DNA of 64,000 nt from SZAS-103 sp964640525 (GTDB taxonomy: Bacteria; Pseudomonadota; Gammaproteobacteria; Xanthomonadales; Xanthomonadaceae): assembly GCA_964640525.1 (NCBI GenBank), contig CAZXGS010000005.1, positions 32,094 through 96,093 on the forward strand. The letters run 5' to 3'. The notes under the pieces are model-generated. The model was given only the letters and a program-made list of their open reading frames with translations, made no database searches and was not told the origin of the DNA. The translations under genes were made by a program, and so were the position numbers. Shown piece after piece: positions 25,110-32,664 of this stretch. Positions within the stretch are counted from its first letter, which is position 1. Every line of letters starts with the position of its first letter.

Positions 25110-25544
25110 ATGTCATCCACCGGGCTCGATTTCACCTCCTCCGACACGTCCGCGACGGGCGCGTACCTGGTCACCGGTGTCGATCTGGTCGCCATCGATG
25201 CGGCCGCCAGCCATGCCGGGCTGCAGGTGCACAAGATCGACTTCAGCCGCGTTGCCGACCTGCCGCAGGCGCTGGCCAGCGTGGCTGGAAGTTTCGATGC
25301 AGGCGCGGTTGCGCCGACCCATTGCGCCGGTTTGCTGGCCACCTTGAACGGTGCGACCGGAGCCGGCGTGCACGGGCAAGTGGTGCTGATCGACAATGCC
25401 GACACCTTGAACCACCACCGCCGCGAGGACTTTACCCGCCTGCTGGACACGTTCGAGGATGCCGCGCGCCAAGGCGCGTCCGGCGGCGCGGTGTTCTGGG
25501 CCTTCATCGCCCTCGACGACGCCGATTTCGCCGGCGGCGGCTGA
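25110..25544 (+). CDS. Barstar-family (RNase inhibitor-like) protein
   Basis: A 144-residue protein. Residues about 30-135 follow the barstar pattern: a first beta strand, VHKIDFSRVADLPQAL, a helix with LLATLN where active barstars have the NWDAL block, and VVLIDNADTLNHHRREDFTRLLDTF near the end. Classical barstar binds and blocks the ribonuclease barnase. Here the NWDAL motif is replaced, and no ribonuclease gene is adjacent. This is therefore an orphan, perhaps protecting against outside RNases or serving another function. The start at 25110 has an AGGA site. Confidence 0.6.
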   Translation: MSSTGLDFTSSDTSATGAYLVTGVDLVAIDAAASHAGLQVHKIDFSRVADLPQALASVAGSFDAGAVAPTHCAGLLATLNGATGAGVHGQVVLIDNADTLNHHRREDFTRLLDTFEDAARQGASGGAVFWAFIALDDADFAGGG

Positions 25545-25615
25545 GAGCGTCGCCTCGCGTTTCCCGCGACGGCTCGCCTTGTTACGATCACCGCATCCCA
25601 ACGCAAGGCCGCCGC

Positions 25616-26194
25616 ATGCCTTCCGACGCTACTGCCGACACCGTGGCGGCGCGCGCCACACCCTCGACCACCGGCTTTTCGTTCACCGCCACCTGGCGCA
25701 ATCTGCAACCGGCTGACGCCGCGCAGGTGCGCGAGTTCTGGCTCGCCCACCACGCGATCCCGAACCTGGCCGATGCCGACCGCCGGCTGGCGCAGGTGGC
25801 GATGATCGCCCGCGACGCAAGCGGCGCAATTGCCGCGGTGTCCACCGCCCTGCCCCTGCTGCCCCCGCGCTTCGGCCAACCGGTGTACTACTTCCGCGCC
25901 TTCATCGCGCCGCAATGGCGCACGTCCAAGTTGGTGCGCGAGATCACCCATCGCTCCTGCGACGCACTGGAAGCCTTTGCGCGCGCGCGCGACTTCCCCT
26001 GCATCGGCGTGCTGCTGGAGCTGGAGAACGAAGGCTTCTACCGTGCGCTGCGCAAGCCTGTGTGGTGGAACCCACGTTTCTACTACGCGGGTCGCAGCGA
26101 GCGCGGTCTGGAAGTGCGGGTGTACTACTTCGACGGCGCGCGCCTGAAGAGTGCCGAGCAGGTAGGCCGAATCCGGCTGCCGGCGCATCCGTGA
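25616..26194 (+). CDS. Hypothetical protein, possibly GNAT-like
   Basis: A 192-residue soluble protein of unrecognised family. After a Ser/Thr/Ala-rich start it has a pattern reminiscent of GNAT acetyltransferases. A RNLQPADAAQVREFW-like helix is followed by strands with AMIARDASGAIAAVSTA. YYFRAFIAPQWR then leads to a helix with ALEAFARARDF and GVLLELENEGFYRAL. The pyrophosphate loop QxxGxG/A is not visible, so catalysis is doubtful. The start at 25616 follows the barstar-like gene by 71 bases. TACGAT near 25582 could be a -10 box. Confidence 0.6.
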   Translation: MPSDATADTVAARATPSTTGFSFTATWRNLQPADAAQVREFWLAHHAIPNLADADRRLAQVAMIARDASGAIAAVSTALPLLPPRFGQPVYYFRAFIAPQWRTSKLVREITHRSCDALEAFARARDFPCIGVLLELENEGFYRALRKPVWWNPRFYYAGRSERGLEVRVYYFDGARLKSAEQVGRIRLPAHP

Positions 26195-26276
26195 AGCCGC
26201 CGTGGCCTGAAGCTTCAGCTCCGGCGGGCGTTGAATCGTGGGTATTCCAAAGCTCCGCGACCCCGATCAGCACACC

Positions 26277-26756
26277 TCAACCCGCCGCCGGGTCGGCCAG
26301 CGTGGCCAGATCGGCCGCATCGACGAAGTGCAAGGATTCGGAATTCACGCAGTAGCGCAGGTGGGTCGGCGGCGGCCCGTCCGGGAACACGTGGCCAAGG
26401 TGCCCCGCGCAACGCACGCACAGGATCTCGTCGCGGATCATGCCGTGGCTGCGATCGCGCGCGGTGGTCACGTTTCCCGCCGCGATCGGCCGGAAGAAGC
26501 TCGGCCAGCCGGTGCCGGAGTGGAACTTGCCATCAGAGCGGAACAGCGGCAGGTGGCAACAGATGCAGGCGTAAACGCCGTCACGGTGATTGTCCAGCAG
26601 GGTGCCGCAAAACGGCGCCTCGGTGCCCTTGCCGCGCGCGATGCGGTATTGCTCGGGGCTGAGCAGCGCCTGCCACTGCGCGTCGGATTTGACCACTGGC
26701 AGGGATTCCAGCGGGCCAACCAGTTCGCCCGCGCGGTTGAAGACCTTGACCTGCAT
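26277..26756 (-). CDS. msrB: Peptide methionine-(R)-S-oxide reductase MsrB
   Basis: MsrB repairs methionine-R-sulfoxide in oxidised proteins using thioredoxin. The 159-residue protein shows the zinc-binding CxxC pairs (CICC near 65 and CVRC near 114) and GTGWPSFFRPI. The catalytic region GHVFPDGPPPTHLRYCVNSESLHF carries the reactive cysteine. The N-terminal 25 residues (VKVFNRAGELVGPLE) are an uncommon extension before the usual start. It lies 45 bases downstream of the DDAH-family gene on the same strand, so co-transcription is plausible. Confidence 0.94.
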   Translation of the reverse strand: MQVKVFNRAGELVGPLESLPVVKSDAQWQALLSPEQYRIARGKGTEAPFCGTLLDNHRDGVYACICCHLPLFRSDGKFHSGTGWPSFFRPIAAGNVTTARDRSHGMIRDEILCVRCAGHLGHVFPDGPPPTHLRYCVNSESLHFVDAADLATLADPAAG

Positions 26757-26801
26757 CGCATCGCCCTCCCGTTGCCGCCCGGTTTCCCTGCCTGCACCGC
26801 C

Positions 26802-27578
26802 TCAGCCGGTTCGGCCGGAAAACACGATGCTGCAGCAGGTCGTGGCGCCCTCGGCCTTCTGCAACTCCGACAGATCCACCGCAATCACCGGGATGCCGGC
26901 GCGCTCCAGGCGTTCGCGGGTGCGCGGGAAGCTGCCCGGATGGATGACGCCGTTGCCGCCCACCCACAGCGCGTTGGCGGCGTGTTCTTCCAGCGGATCG
27001 ACCTCGATCAGCCGATAACCCGCAAACGACTCGCGATCCACCCACTGAGGCTGGATCAGCAGGGTCTCAGGCGCGACCTGGGTCACCGCCGACTTCAGGT
27101 GCAGGCAGGCGCGGGTGGGGACACCCCGCACCACGTAACCGAACGGCTGCAAGCGCTCGGCAAGCTCGGCGACACCCTCGGCACTGGTGCGCGCCGCCTG
27201 GCCGACGAAGACCTTGCGCCCGACCCTCAGCACGTCGCCGCCATCCAGCGTCGCCGGCGCCTGCATCGATTGCAGCGGGCGATGGTGGCCCAGCGCCTGC
27301 GCCACGCTGGCGCCTTCCGCGCGCCGTGAGGGCGCGCCAGGACGGGTCATCACCGCAACCTCGTCCACCACCACCGCCACGTCCTCGACGAACACCGCAT
27401 CGGGCATCGCATCGGCCGCCGGCAACGCGATCACCTCGCAGCCCAGCGCGGTGAGTGCATCGCGGTAGGCGGTGTGCTGCGCGCGCGCCCTTGCCACGTC
27501 GATCGGGTGGCGATCGACGAAGGAAAGTTGGCAATCGGCGAGCGAGGCGCTGACCTCGCGGGTGATGGCGATGGGCAT
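26802..27578 (-). CDS. Dimethylarginine dimethylaminohydrolase (DDAH) family protein
   Basis: A 258-residue guanidino-group-modifying enzyme. Family features are PDAVFVEDVAVVVDEVAV near the start, TLDGGDVLRVGRKVFVG in the middle, the catalytic histidine in GNGVIHPG and the nucleophile cysteine in GATTCCSIVF near the end. DDAH hydrolyses methylated arginine to citrulline and dimethylamine; bacterial members may act on other guanidines. The start at 27578 is chosen to match the usual N-terminus (ITREVSASLADCQL). It is followed by msrB. Confidence 0.9.
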   Translation of the reverse strand: MPIAITREVSASLADCQLSFVDRHPIDVARARAQHTAYRDALTALGCEVIALPAADAMPDAVFVEDVAVVVDEVAVMTRPGAPSRRAEGASVAQALGHHRPLQSMQAPATLDGGDVLRVGRKVFVGQAARTSAEGVAELAERLQPFGYVVRGVPTRACLHLKSAVTQVAPETLLIQPQWVDRESFAGYRLIEVDPLEEHAANALWVGGNGVIHPGSFPRTRERLERAGIPVIAVDLSELQKAEGATTCCSIVFSGRTG

Positions 27579-27801
27579 GGGAAAGTCGGCTCCGGGAGGA
27601 TCGAAGGGAAAGGCACGCAGGCTTGCGAACATGCTGGACGCACCGGAAGGAATCGGCAAGCATCGGCGCATGACGCACGCAACGGCGCGCAAAGGCGCGG
27701 CGCGCAGGGCTGTCCACGCGAACGGCTGGCCGCATCGAAAGGCATCGCGGCTTCTGACTGGCGCCGTGTCGCAGTGGTGAATGAGGCAAAAACTGGCTTT
27801 G

Positions 27802-27840
27802 GTTCGTCATTCCCGCGCGCATCTGGCGGGAATGACGAAC
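27802..27840. repeat. Perfect 15-bp inverted repeat (REP-like hairpin)
   Basis: GTTCGTCATTCCCGC and its exact complement GCGGGAATGACGAAC flank a 9-base loop. The core GTCATTCCCGC is the same as in the MITE-like elements at 29689 and 45361. It lies in the 380-bp gap between the DDAH gene start (27578) and the end of the GGDEF gene (27959). The remaining bases of that gap show no gene or clear promoter. Confidence 0.8.
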
Positions 27841-27958
27841 TGAGATTCAGCGATCATCAGGTCGCGGCTTGCTCCAGCCGGAACGCCTGCACCGCTTGCA
27901 GCACCCGCGAGGCCATGCGCCGCCCGCGGCGATCACCCCTCCGCGGCGGTGCCGGCGA

Positions 27959-29020
27959 TCATGCGCCCGCGCTTTCCGGATCGAAACACACCACGCGATT
28001 GCCTTCCTGCTTGGCACGCGCCAGCGCGTCGTCGGTCGTCTTGAGCAAGGTGGTTGCATCCTCGCCAGCGTCGACATCCAGCGTGGCCAAGCCGAAGCTG
28101 GCGGTAGCCGCCAATCGCGTGTCGGACTGCGCGCGTGCATGCTGCTCGATCTCGCTGCGCAAGGCCTCGGCCAGGGTCATTCCGCCGGCAAGCGGCGTCC
28201 CCGGCAACACGATGCACAGCTCGCCGTCGCCGTAGCGGCCGGCGATGTCCACCTGCCGCAACTCGTCGCGGACCAGGCCACCGAGTTCGCGCAGCAGCGC
28301 ATCGCCGCCGGCCAGGCCGCCGACTGCATTGATCGCCTTGAAGTGGTCCACCGCCAACATCACCATCGACAGCGGCGTGCCGAAACGGTGTGCACGCTCC
28401 ACCTCCACGTCGAGGCGTTCGAGCAGCGCGCGACGGTTGAGCAGGCCGGTCAAAGCGTCGATGCTCGCCAAGCGGGCGTTTTCCGCAAGCGCTGCATCCA
28501 GCCCCTGCCGGCAAGCGTTGCGGTCGATCAGCGCCATCGCCAACCGCGACAGCCGCAGCAGCCAATCGACCTGTGCCGGGTCCGGCATTCTCGCTTGGGT
28601 GTCGAGCACGCACAGGGCGCCGATTCGCTGGCCATCGGCAGCCTCCAGACTTGCACCCGCATACATGCGCAGGCCGCGCGGACCGACCACGGACGGCAGC
28701 TTGGCCGTGCGCGGATCGGCCAACAGGTCGGCGATCAGCAACGGCTCCTGCTGCAGGATCGTCCACGCGCTGCAATCCTCGTCACGCGCCCGCGCGTCCG
28801 CGGGCATGCCGTACGCGGCAAGGGTCCAGACCCGATCGGCATCCACCAGCGCCAACTGGGCGCAGGGTGCGTCGCAGACCCGCGCCGCCCATTCGACCAG
28901 GGTGTCGAAGGCCTCCTCGGCCGGCGTGTCCAGCACCTGGCAGCGATGCAGCGCGGCGAGGCGGAGTTCTTCATCGGCAGGCCGCGGGATGGCCGCGGCA
29001 TGCGTGGTCGGAGCGGTCAT
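27959..29020 (-). CDS. GAF-GGDEF protein with degenerate active site
   Basis: A 353-residue cytoplasmic protein. The GAF domain at about 20-165 (AFDTLVEWAARVCDAPCAQLALVD, recognisable from its first and last blocks) is followed by a GGDEF domain at about 185-345. The signature reads RYGDGEL instead of RYGGDEF. The metal loop reads LAVDHFKAINAVGG, lacking the usual second Asp and His-Gly. The acidic third position is missing, so cyclase activity is doubtful. It may act as a c-di-GMP or GTP sensor or be decaying. Downstream sequence is the REP palindrome region. Confidence 0.85.
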   Translation of the reverse strand: MTAPTTHAAAIPRPADEELRLAALHRCQVLDTPAEEAFDTLVEWAARVCDAPCAQLALVDADRVWTLAAYGMPADARARDEDCSAWTILQQEPLLIADLLADPRTAKLPSVVGPRGLRMYAGASLEAADGQRIGALCVLDTQARMPDPAQVDWLLRLSRLAMALIDRNACRQGLDAALAENARLASIDALTGLLNRRALLERLDVEVERAHRFGTPLSMVMLAVDHFKAINAVGGLAGGDALLRELGGLVRDELRQVDIAGRYGDGELCIVLPGTPLAGGMTLAEALRSEIEQHARAQSDTRLAATASFGLATLDVDAGEDATTLLKTTDDALARAKQEGNRVVCFDPESAGA

Positions 29021-29113
29021 CGGAGAACCCGGGATGGACGTTGCGCAAAAGCTTCCGCGGCACGGATGCCATGGTCAAGGATCGGCCTGAACGCGCGGTT
29101 CATCCGCGCCGCC

Positions 29114-29686
29114 TCAGCGCGCCGCGTGGCGGCTGTAGTAGGCGATCAGCCGTGCCTGCGCGAGGACATGGCCGTGCATCGCCGCCTCCAGCGCCGTGCG
29201 ATCGGGTGCATGCAGATCGCCGGGCATCACGTCCAGTGCGTAAAGCGTGTGGATGTAGCGGTGTCGCCCGACCGGAGGGCAGGCGCCGCCGAACGCGGTC
29301 TTGCCCCAGTCGTTGCGGCCCAGGCGGGTGCCGGGCGGCAATGCCGCGCTGGCCACGCCCTCCGGCAGACCGGTCGCCGACACCGGCAGGTCGTACACGA
29401 TCCAGTGCGTCCAGGTGCGCTGCGGTGTTGCCGGATCGGGGGCATCGGGGTCGGTCACCAGCAATGCCAGGCTCCTGGTTCCGGCCGGAACACCGTGCCA
29501 GGCCAGCGGCGGCGACACGCCGGCGCCGTCGCAGGTGAACCGGGTCGGCAAACGGTCGGCGTTGGCGAATGCCGCAGAGGTCAACATCAGCGTCGATGGT
29601 GCTGCCGGCGATGCATCGGCTCCGGGCGTTGGCGCCGAAGCCAGCGCCATTGCCGACAGGCCGATCACGAATGCATGGCTGCGCAT
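29114..29686 (-). CDS. YbhB/YbcL (PEBP-like) family secreted protein
   Basis: A 190-residue protein with a signal peptide (about 1-25, MRSHAFVIGLSAMALASAPT). A PEBP-like domain follows with PTRFTCDGAGVSPPLAW, LLVTDPDAPD, THWIVYDLP and the C-terminal HRYIHTLYALD. Homologues are the Raf-kinase-inhibitor-like YbhB and YbcL of E. coli, whose role is unclear. The start is placed at 29686 because the signal peptide begins there. The upstream region is a MITE-like repeat. It is monocistronic. Confidence 0.9.
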   Translation of the reverse strand: MRSHAFVIGLSAMALASAPTPGADASPAAPSTLMLTSAAFANADRLPTRFTCDGAGVSPPLAWHGVPAGTRSLALLVTDPDAPDPATPQRTWTHWIVYDLPVSATGLPEGVASAALPPGTRLGRNDWGKTAFGGACPPVGRHRYIHTLYALDVMPGDLHAPDRTALEAAMHGHVLAQARLIAYYSRHAAR

Positions 29687-29688
29687 GG

Positions 29689-29845
29689 GGGAACCTCGAA
29701 AAAATCGGCTTTTGCTCGTCATCCCCGCGCAGGCGTGGATCCCGAGACATTGGGTATCAACAACTTGCAAGACACTGGATTGACCGGCTACGCCGTTGTG
29801 AAGCGCTTCAGCTTTCGCTGGAATGACGGAGTTTTTCGAGGTTCC
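29689..29845. mobile_element. MITE-like element, copy 1 (157 bp)
   Basis: The ends are inverted: GGGAACCTCGAAAAA at the left and TTTTTCGAGGTTCCC at the right. Inside the ends lie CTCGTCATCCCCGCGCAGGC and GGAATGACGGAG, each of REP-hairpin type. The copy at 45361-45491 has the same ends in the opposite orientation, so this is a repeat family with two members here. It has no coding capacity and would need a transposase in trans. It lies upstream of the ybhB-like gene. Confidence 0.75.
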
Positions 29846-29930
29846 CATGACGCGCGTTCCTCGGCTGCAGGATGCCGACCGCCAACTGCAGCCATCGTCA
29901 GGCCCGCAGCCAAGCCGCAGGCGCCCGGGA

Positions 29931-30194
29931 TCAACGCAACAGGCTGTCCTTGCTGGCGCGCCGATTGATGCCGCCTGCCTGCTGCGCGCGGTCGCTGGCT
30001 TGCTGGCAGCCCACGCACAGGCGCACTCCCGGCATCGCCTTGCGACGCGCCTCGGGGATGGGTTCGTCGCACGCCTCGCACTGCATCAGCCCGGCGCCGG
30101 TCGGCAGGCGGCTGCGCGCGCGCGCGATCGCGTCCTGCACGGTCGCGTCGATCTGGTCCTGCACGGCGCCATCGCCTGCCCAGCCGGTGGCCAT
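29931..30194 (-). CDS. ybiI: DksA/TraR C4-type zinc finger protein, YbiI-like
   Basis: An 87-residue protein, near identical in layout to E. coli YbiI. MATGWAGDGAVQDQIDATVQ opens it, AIARARSRLP follows, then the C4 zinc finger CEACDEPIP...GVRLCVGC, ending NRRASKDSLLR. It belongs to the DksA/TraR superfamily but lacks the coiled-coil needed for classical DksA action. The function is unknown. The start at 30194 is well supported by the match; a longer in-frame extension overlapping the divergent gene should be ignored. Confidence 0.93.
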   Translation of the reverse strand: MATGWAGDGAVQDQIDATVQDAIARARSRLPTGAGLMQCEACDEPIPEARRKAMPGVRLCVGCQQASDRAQQAGGINRRASKDSLLR

Positions 30195-30375
30195 GTCCCG
30201 TCTCCCGGAAAACCTCGCAAGGCGATCACGGCACGCCGCGTCGCCGCTCCAAGGATACTCCGCCAGGGGCGCGCGGTGGCTCGCGCCGCAAAGCCCGTCG
30301 CAGGCCGCAGCCGCTGGGCTATGATGCGGCGGCATCCATCGCGGTTGCGGGCGCTGCCCGTCGGGGAAATCGGAC

Positions 30376-31614
30376 ATGTCGCTGCGACTCAAGTTCAATC
30401 TCGTGCTGGTGATCGTGTTTCTGCTCGGCGCCATCGGCGCGGCCGTGTATTACGACAAGTACCTGGAGGACTACGCACTCGACAACGTGCGCCACAACTC
30501 GCAGGTGCTGATGGCCACCGCGCTGGCGGTGCGTGGATACACCGCCGACAACATCAAGCCGCACCTGGATCCGCTCAACGTCGAAACCTTCCTGCCCGAA
30601 ACGGTGCCCGCCTTTGCCGCCACCGAAGTGGTGCGGCGCCTGCGCGATCGCTATGTCGGCTACGACTACAAGGAAGCGGTGATCGATCCTTCCAACCCGC
30701 GCGACCGCGCGAGCGACTGGGAAACGGAGATCATCGAGCAGTTCCGCAAGGGCGGCAGCGGCTCGGAAGTGACCGGCTTCCACGGCGAGGGCATGGCGCG
30801 GACCCTGTACGTGGCGCGCCCGATCAAGGTCACCAATCCCGCGTGCCTGGCCTGCCACAGCACGCCCGCCGCGGCGCCAGCGTCGATGATCAAGGTGTAT
30901 GGCGCCAAGAACGGCTTTGGCTGGAAGCTCGGCGACATCATCGGCATCCAACTGGTGCAGGTGCCGGTGTTCTACCCGCTGGAGAAGGCACGCCAGACCT
31001 TCACCAGTTTCATGCTCTCGCTGCTGGTCATCTTCGGTGTCATGTTCGTGGCCATGAACCTGGCCCTGTCGGGCTTCGTGATCGGCCCGATGGCACGCCT
31101 GAACCGCACGCTGGAAGACCTTGCGACCAAGGATTTCCTCACCGACCTGGTCACCCGGCGGCGCTTCTTCGAGCAACTGGAGTCGGCGATGGCCGAGGCG
31201 CGGGTGAAGAAGCTCGGGTTGTCGGTGATCATCCTCGACTTGGACTTCTTCAAGCGCATCAACGACACCTTCGGCCACGACAGCGGCGACATGGTCCTCA
31301 AGAACGCCGCCCTGCGCGTGCGCGAGCTGCTGCGCAGCTCCGATTGCGCGGCCCGCTTCGGCGGCGAGGAATTCGTGATCCTGCTGCGCGAGACCCGCAT
31401 CGACGCCGCGGTGGCGATGGCCGAGGCGGTGCGCCAGAAGATCGCCAATGCCCCGTTCGGCGACGTGGGCACGGTCAGCGCCAGCTTCGGCGTGGCCGAG
31501 TGGGATCACGTCGAAGACGGCCACACGCTGATTTCACGCTCCGACAAGGCGCTGTACGTGGCCAAGGAAACCGGGCGCAACAAGGTCGTGCGTGCCGAGA
31601 TCTCCACCGCCTGA
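30376..31614 (+). CDS. Diguanylate cyclase with periplasmic DUF3365 (heme-c type) sensor
   Basis: A 412-residue inner-membrane protein. The N-terminal helix (about 6-26) precedes a DUF3365/Tll0287-like periplasmic domain (about 30-205). That domain has a CLACHS motif at about 160, a CxxCH-type site for covalent heme c. A second helix follows (about 217-240), then a GGDEF domain with LDLDFFKRINDTFGHDSGD and RFGGEEF, so it should be active. This suggests redox or gas sensing by heme linked to c-di-GMP output. It stands alone. Heme attachment needs cytochrome c maturation genes, not seen in this window. Confidence 0.9.
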   Translation: MSLRLKFNLVLVIVFLLGAIGAAVYYDKYLEDYALDNVRHNSQVLMATALAVRGYTADNIKPHLDPLNVETFLPETVPAFAATEVVRRLRDRYVGYDYKEAVIDPSNPRDRASDWETEIIEQFRKGGSGSEVTGFHGEGMARTLYVARPIKVTNPACLACHSTPAAAPASMIKVYGAKNGFGWKLGDIIGIQLVQVPVFYPLEKARQTFTSFMLSLLVIFGVMFVAMNLALSGFVIGPMARLNRTLEDLATKDFLTDLVTRRRFFEQLESAMAEARVKKLGLSVIILDLDFFKRINDTFGHDSGDMVLKNAALRVRELLRSSDCAARFGGEEFVILLRETRIDAAVAMAEAVRQKIANAPFGDVGTVSASFGVAEWDHVEDGHTLISRSDKALYVAKETGRNKVVRAEISTA

Positions 31615-31747
31615 ACGAATCGGAACTGCCGTGCGGCGCGCGGCGAACATCCCGGCCCGGCTTCGGGTCGATACATCGGCGTGGTATAACGCGCTCCGTC
31701 GCCGCTTTCGGCCGCGATGCCCGTGCCATTCAACAGGAGTATCGATC

Positions 31748-32011
31748 ATGAAGACCCGTCTGATTCTCGCCGCCCTCGTCTCGCTCGCCCTCGCCGTTCC
31801 GGCGTTTGCGCAGGATCCGGCCGCATCGGCCGCCGGCGATGCAGCTCCCGCAGCCTCGGCCTCCGCCGACGCCGCCAAGCCGGCCAAGAAGCATCACGCC
31901 CGCAAGCACCGCGTGCGCGCTGCCGATGAGCCGACCCGCATCAACCACAAGGACGACCATCTGATCGTCGATCCGCCGGTGAGCAAGTTCACCGTTCCGG
32001 GCGGCCAGTAA
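31748..32011 (+). CDS. Small secreted basic/alanine-rich protein
   Basis: An 87-residue precursor. The signal peptide (about 1-21, ALVSLALAVPAFAQ with a cleavage site at AFA-Q) is followed by an Ala/Asp-rich stretch. A KPAKKHHARKHR basic block and a neutral end complete it. It resembles acid-shock-like or small periplasmic peptides in composition only. A GGAG site precedes ATG 31748, and TATAAC at 31685-31690 could be its -10 box. No function is assigned. Confidence 0.65.
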   Translation: MKTRLILAALVSLALAVPAFAQDPAASAAGDAAPAASASADAAKPAKKHHARKHRVRAADEPTRINHKDDHLIVDPPVSKFTVPGGQ

Positions 32012-32097
32012 GCCGCACGCATCGATCCGCCATCGCGAGCCGGTGGCGGATCGGGTTGGAGGCCCGTCCGGCCATCCGACCGCAACCACTGAAAAGC

Positions 32098-32123
32098 ACA
32101 ACGGCCGCTTGCGCGGCCGTTGT
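32098..32123 (-). terminator. Rho-independent terminator of rplS
   Basis: An 11-bp perfect stem (ACAACGGCCGC / GCGGCCGTTGT) with a 4-base loop, followed on the minus strand by a short T-rich tract (GCTTTTC). It lies 24 bases past the end of rplS. The plus-strand secreted-peptide gene ends nearby, so it may work in both directions. Confidence 0.8.
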
Positions 32124-32146
32124 CGCATCCGGCATCTGGAAAAGGC

Positions 32147-32554
32147 TTACTCGGCGGCGCTTTGCGCCGCTGCCTTGGCCTTGGCCTTGGCCTTGGCGGC
32201 TGCGTTGCCGGCCAGATCCTCGCGGATGCGCGCGGCCTTGCCTTCCAGCTCGCGCAGGTAGTACAGCTTGCCGGCGCGCACGCGGCCGCGGCGCTTGACC
32301 TCGACCGAATCGATGGCCGGGCTGTGCGACTGGAACACGCGCTCCACGCCAAAACCGTGCGACATCTTGCGCACCGTGAACGCCGAATTCAGGCCGCGGT
32401 TGCGCTTGGCGATCACCACGCCCTCGTAGGCCTGGACGCGCTCGCGGTTGCCTTCCTTGACCTTGACGTTGACGACCACGGTGTCGCCTGGCCCGAAGTC
32501 GGGCAACTGGCGCTGCATCTGGGCGGCTTCGAATTCCTGGAGGAGCTTGTTCAT
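32147..32554 (-). CDS. rplS: 50S ribosomal protein L19
   Basis: L19 sits at the 30S-50S interface. The 135-residue protein matches the family from MNKLLQEFE through FGPGDTVVVNVKVKEG, RVQAYEGVVIAKRNRG, FTVRK and YLRELEGKAARIRE. It then has an Ala/Lys-rich tail of about 20 residues not found in E. coli L19. In most gammaproteobacteria rplS ends the operon rpsP-rimM-trmD-rplS. Here the gene upstream is folE2, 110 bases away, and rplS appears to have its own promoter. Confidence 0.98.
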   Translation of the reverse strand: MNKLLQEFEAAQMQRQLPDFGPGDTVVVNVKVKEGNRERVQAYEGVVIAKRNRGLNSAFTVRKMSHGFGVERVFQSHSPAIDSVEVKRRGRVRAGKLYYLRELEGKAARIREDLAGNAAAKAKAKAKAAAQSAAE

Positions 32555-32605
32555 GGGGCGATTACCGGTCGATGGTGCGGGAACGAGGCCCGCAGGAAGC
32601 TGCGC

Positions 32606-32637
32606 AGTATAGCCGACGCATCGATGGAATGCATCAA
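32606..32637 (-). promoter_or_regulatory. Predicted promoter of rplS
   Basis: On the minus strand TATACT (32606-32611) is a good -10 box, and TTGATG (32632-32637) a fair -35 box, with a long 20-base spacing. It lies 52 bases upstream of the rplS start. This supports separate transcription of rplS, away from its usual operon. Confidence 0.5.
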
Positions 32638-32664
32638 CGTTGACGTGTGTCGATTTCGTCGCGG

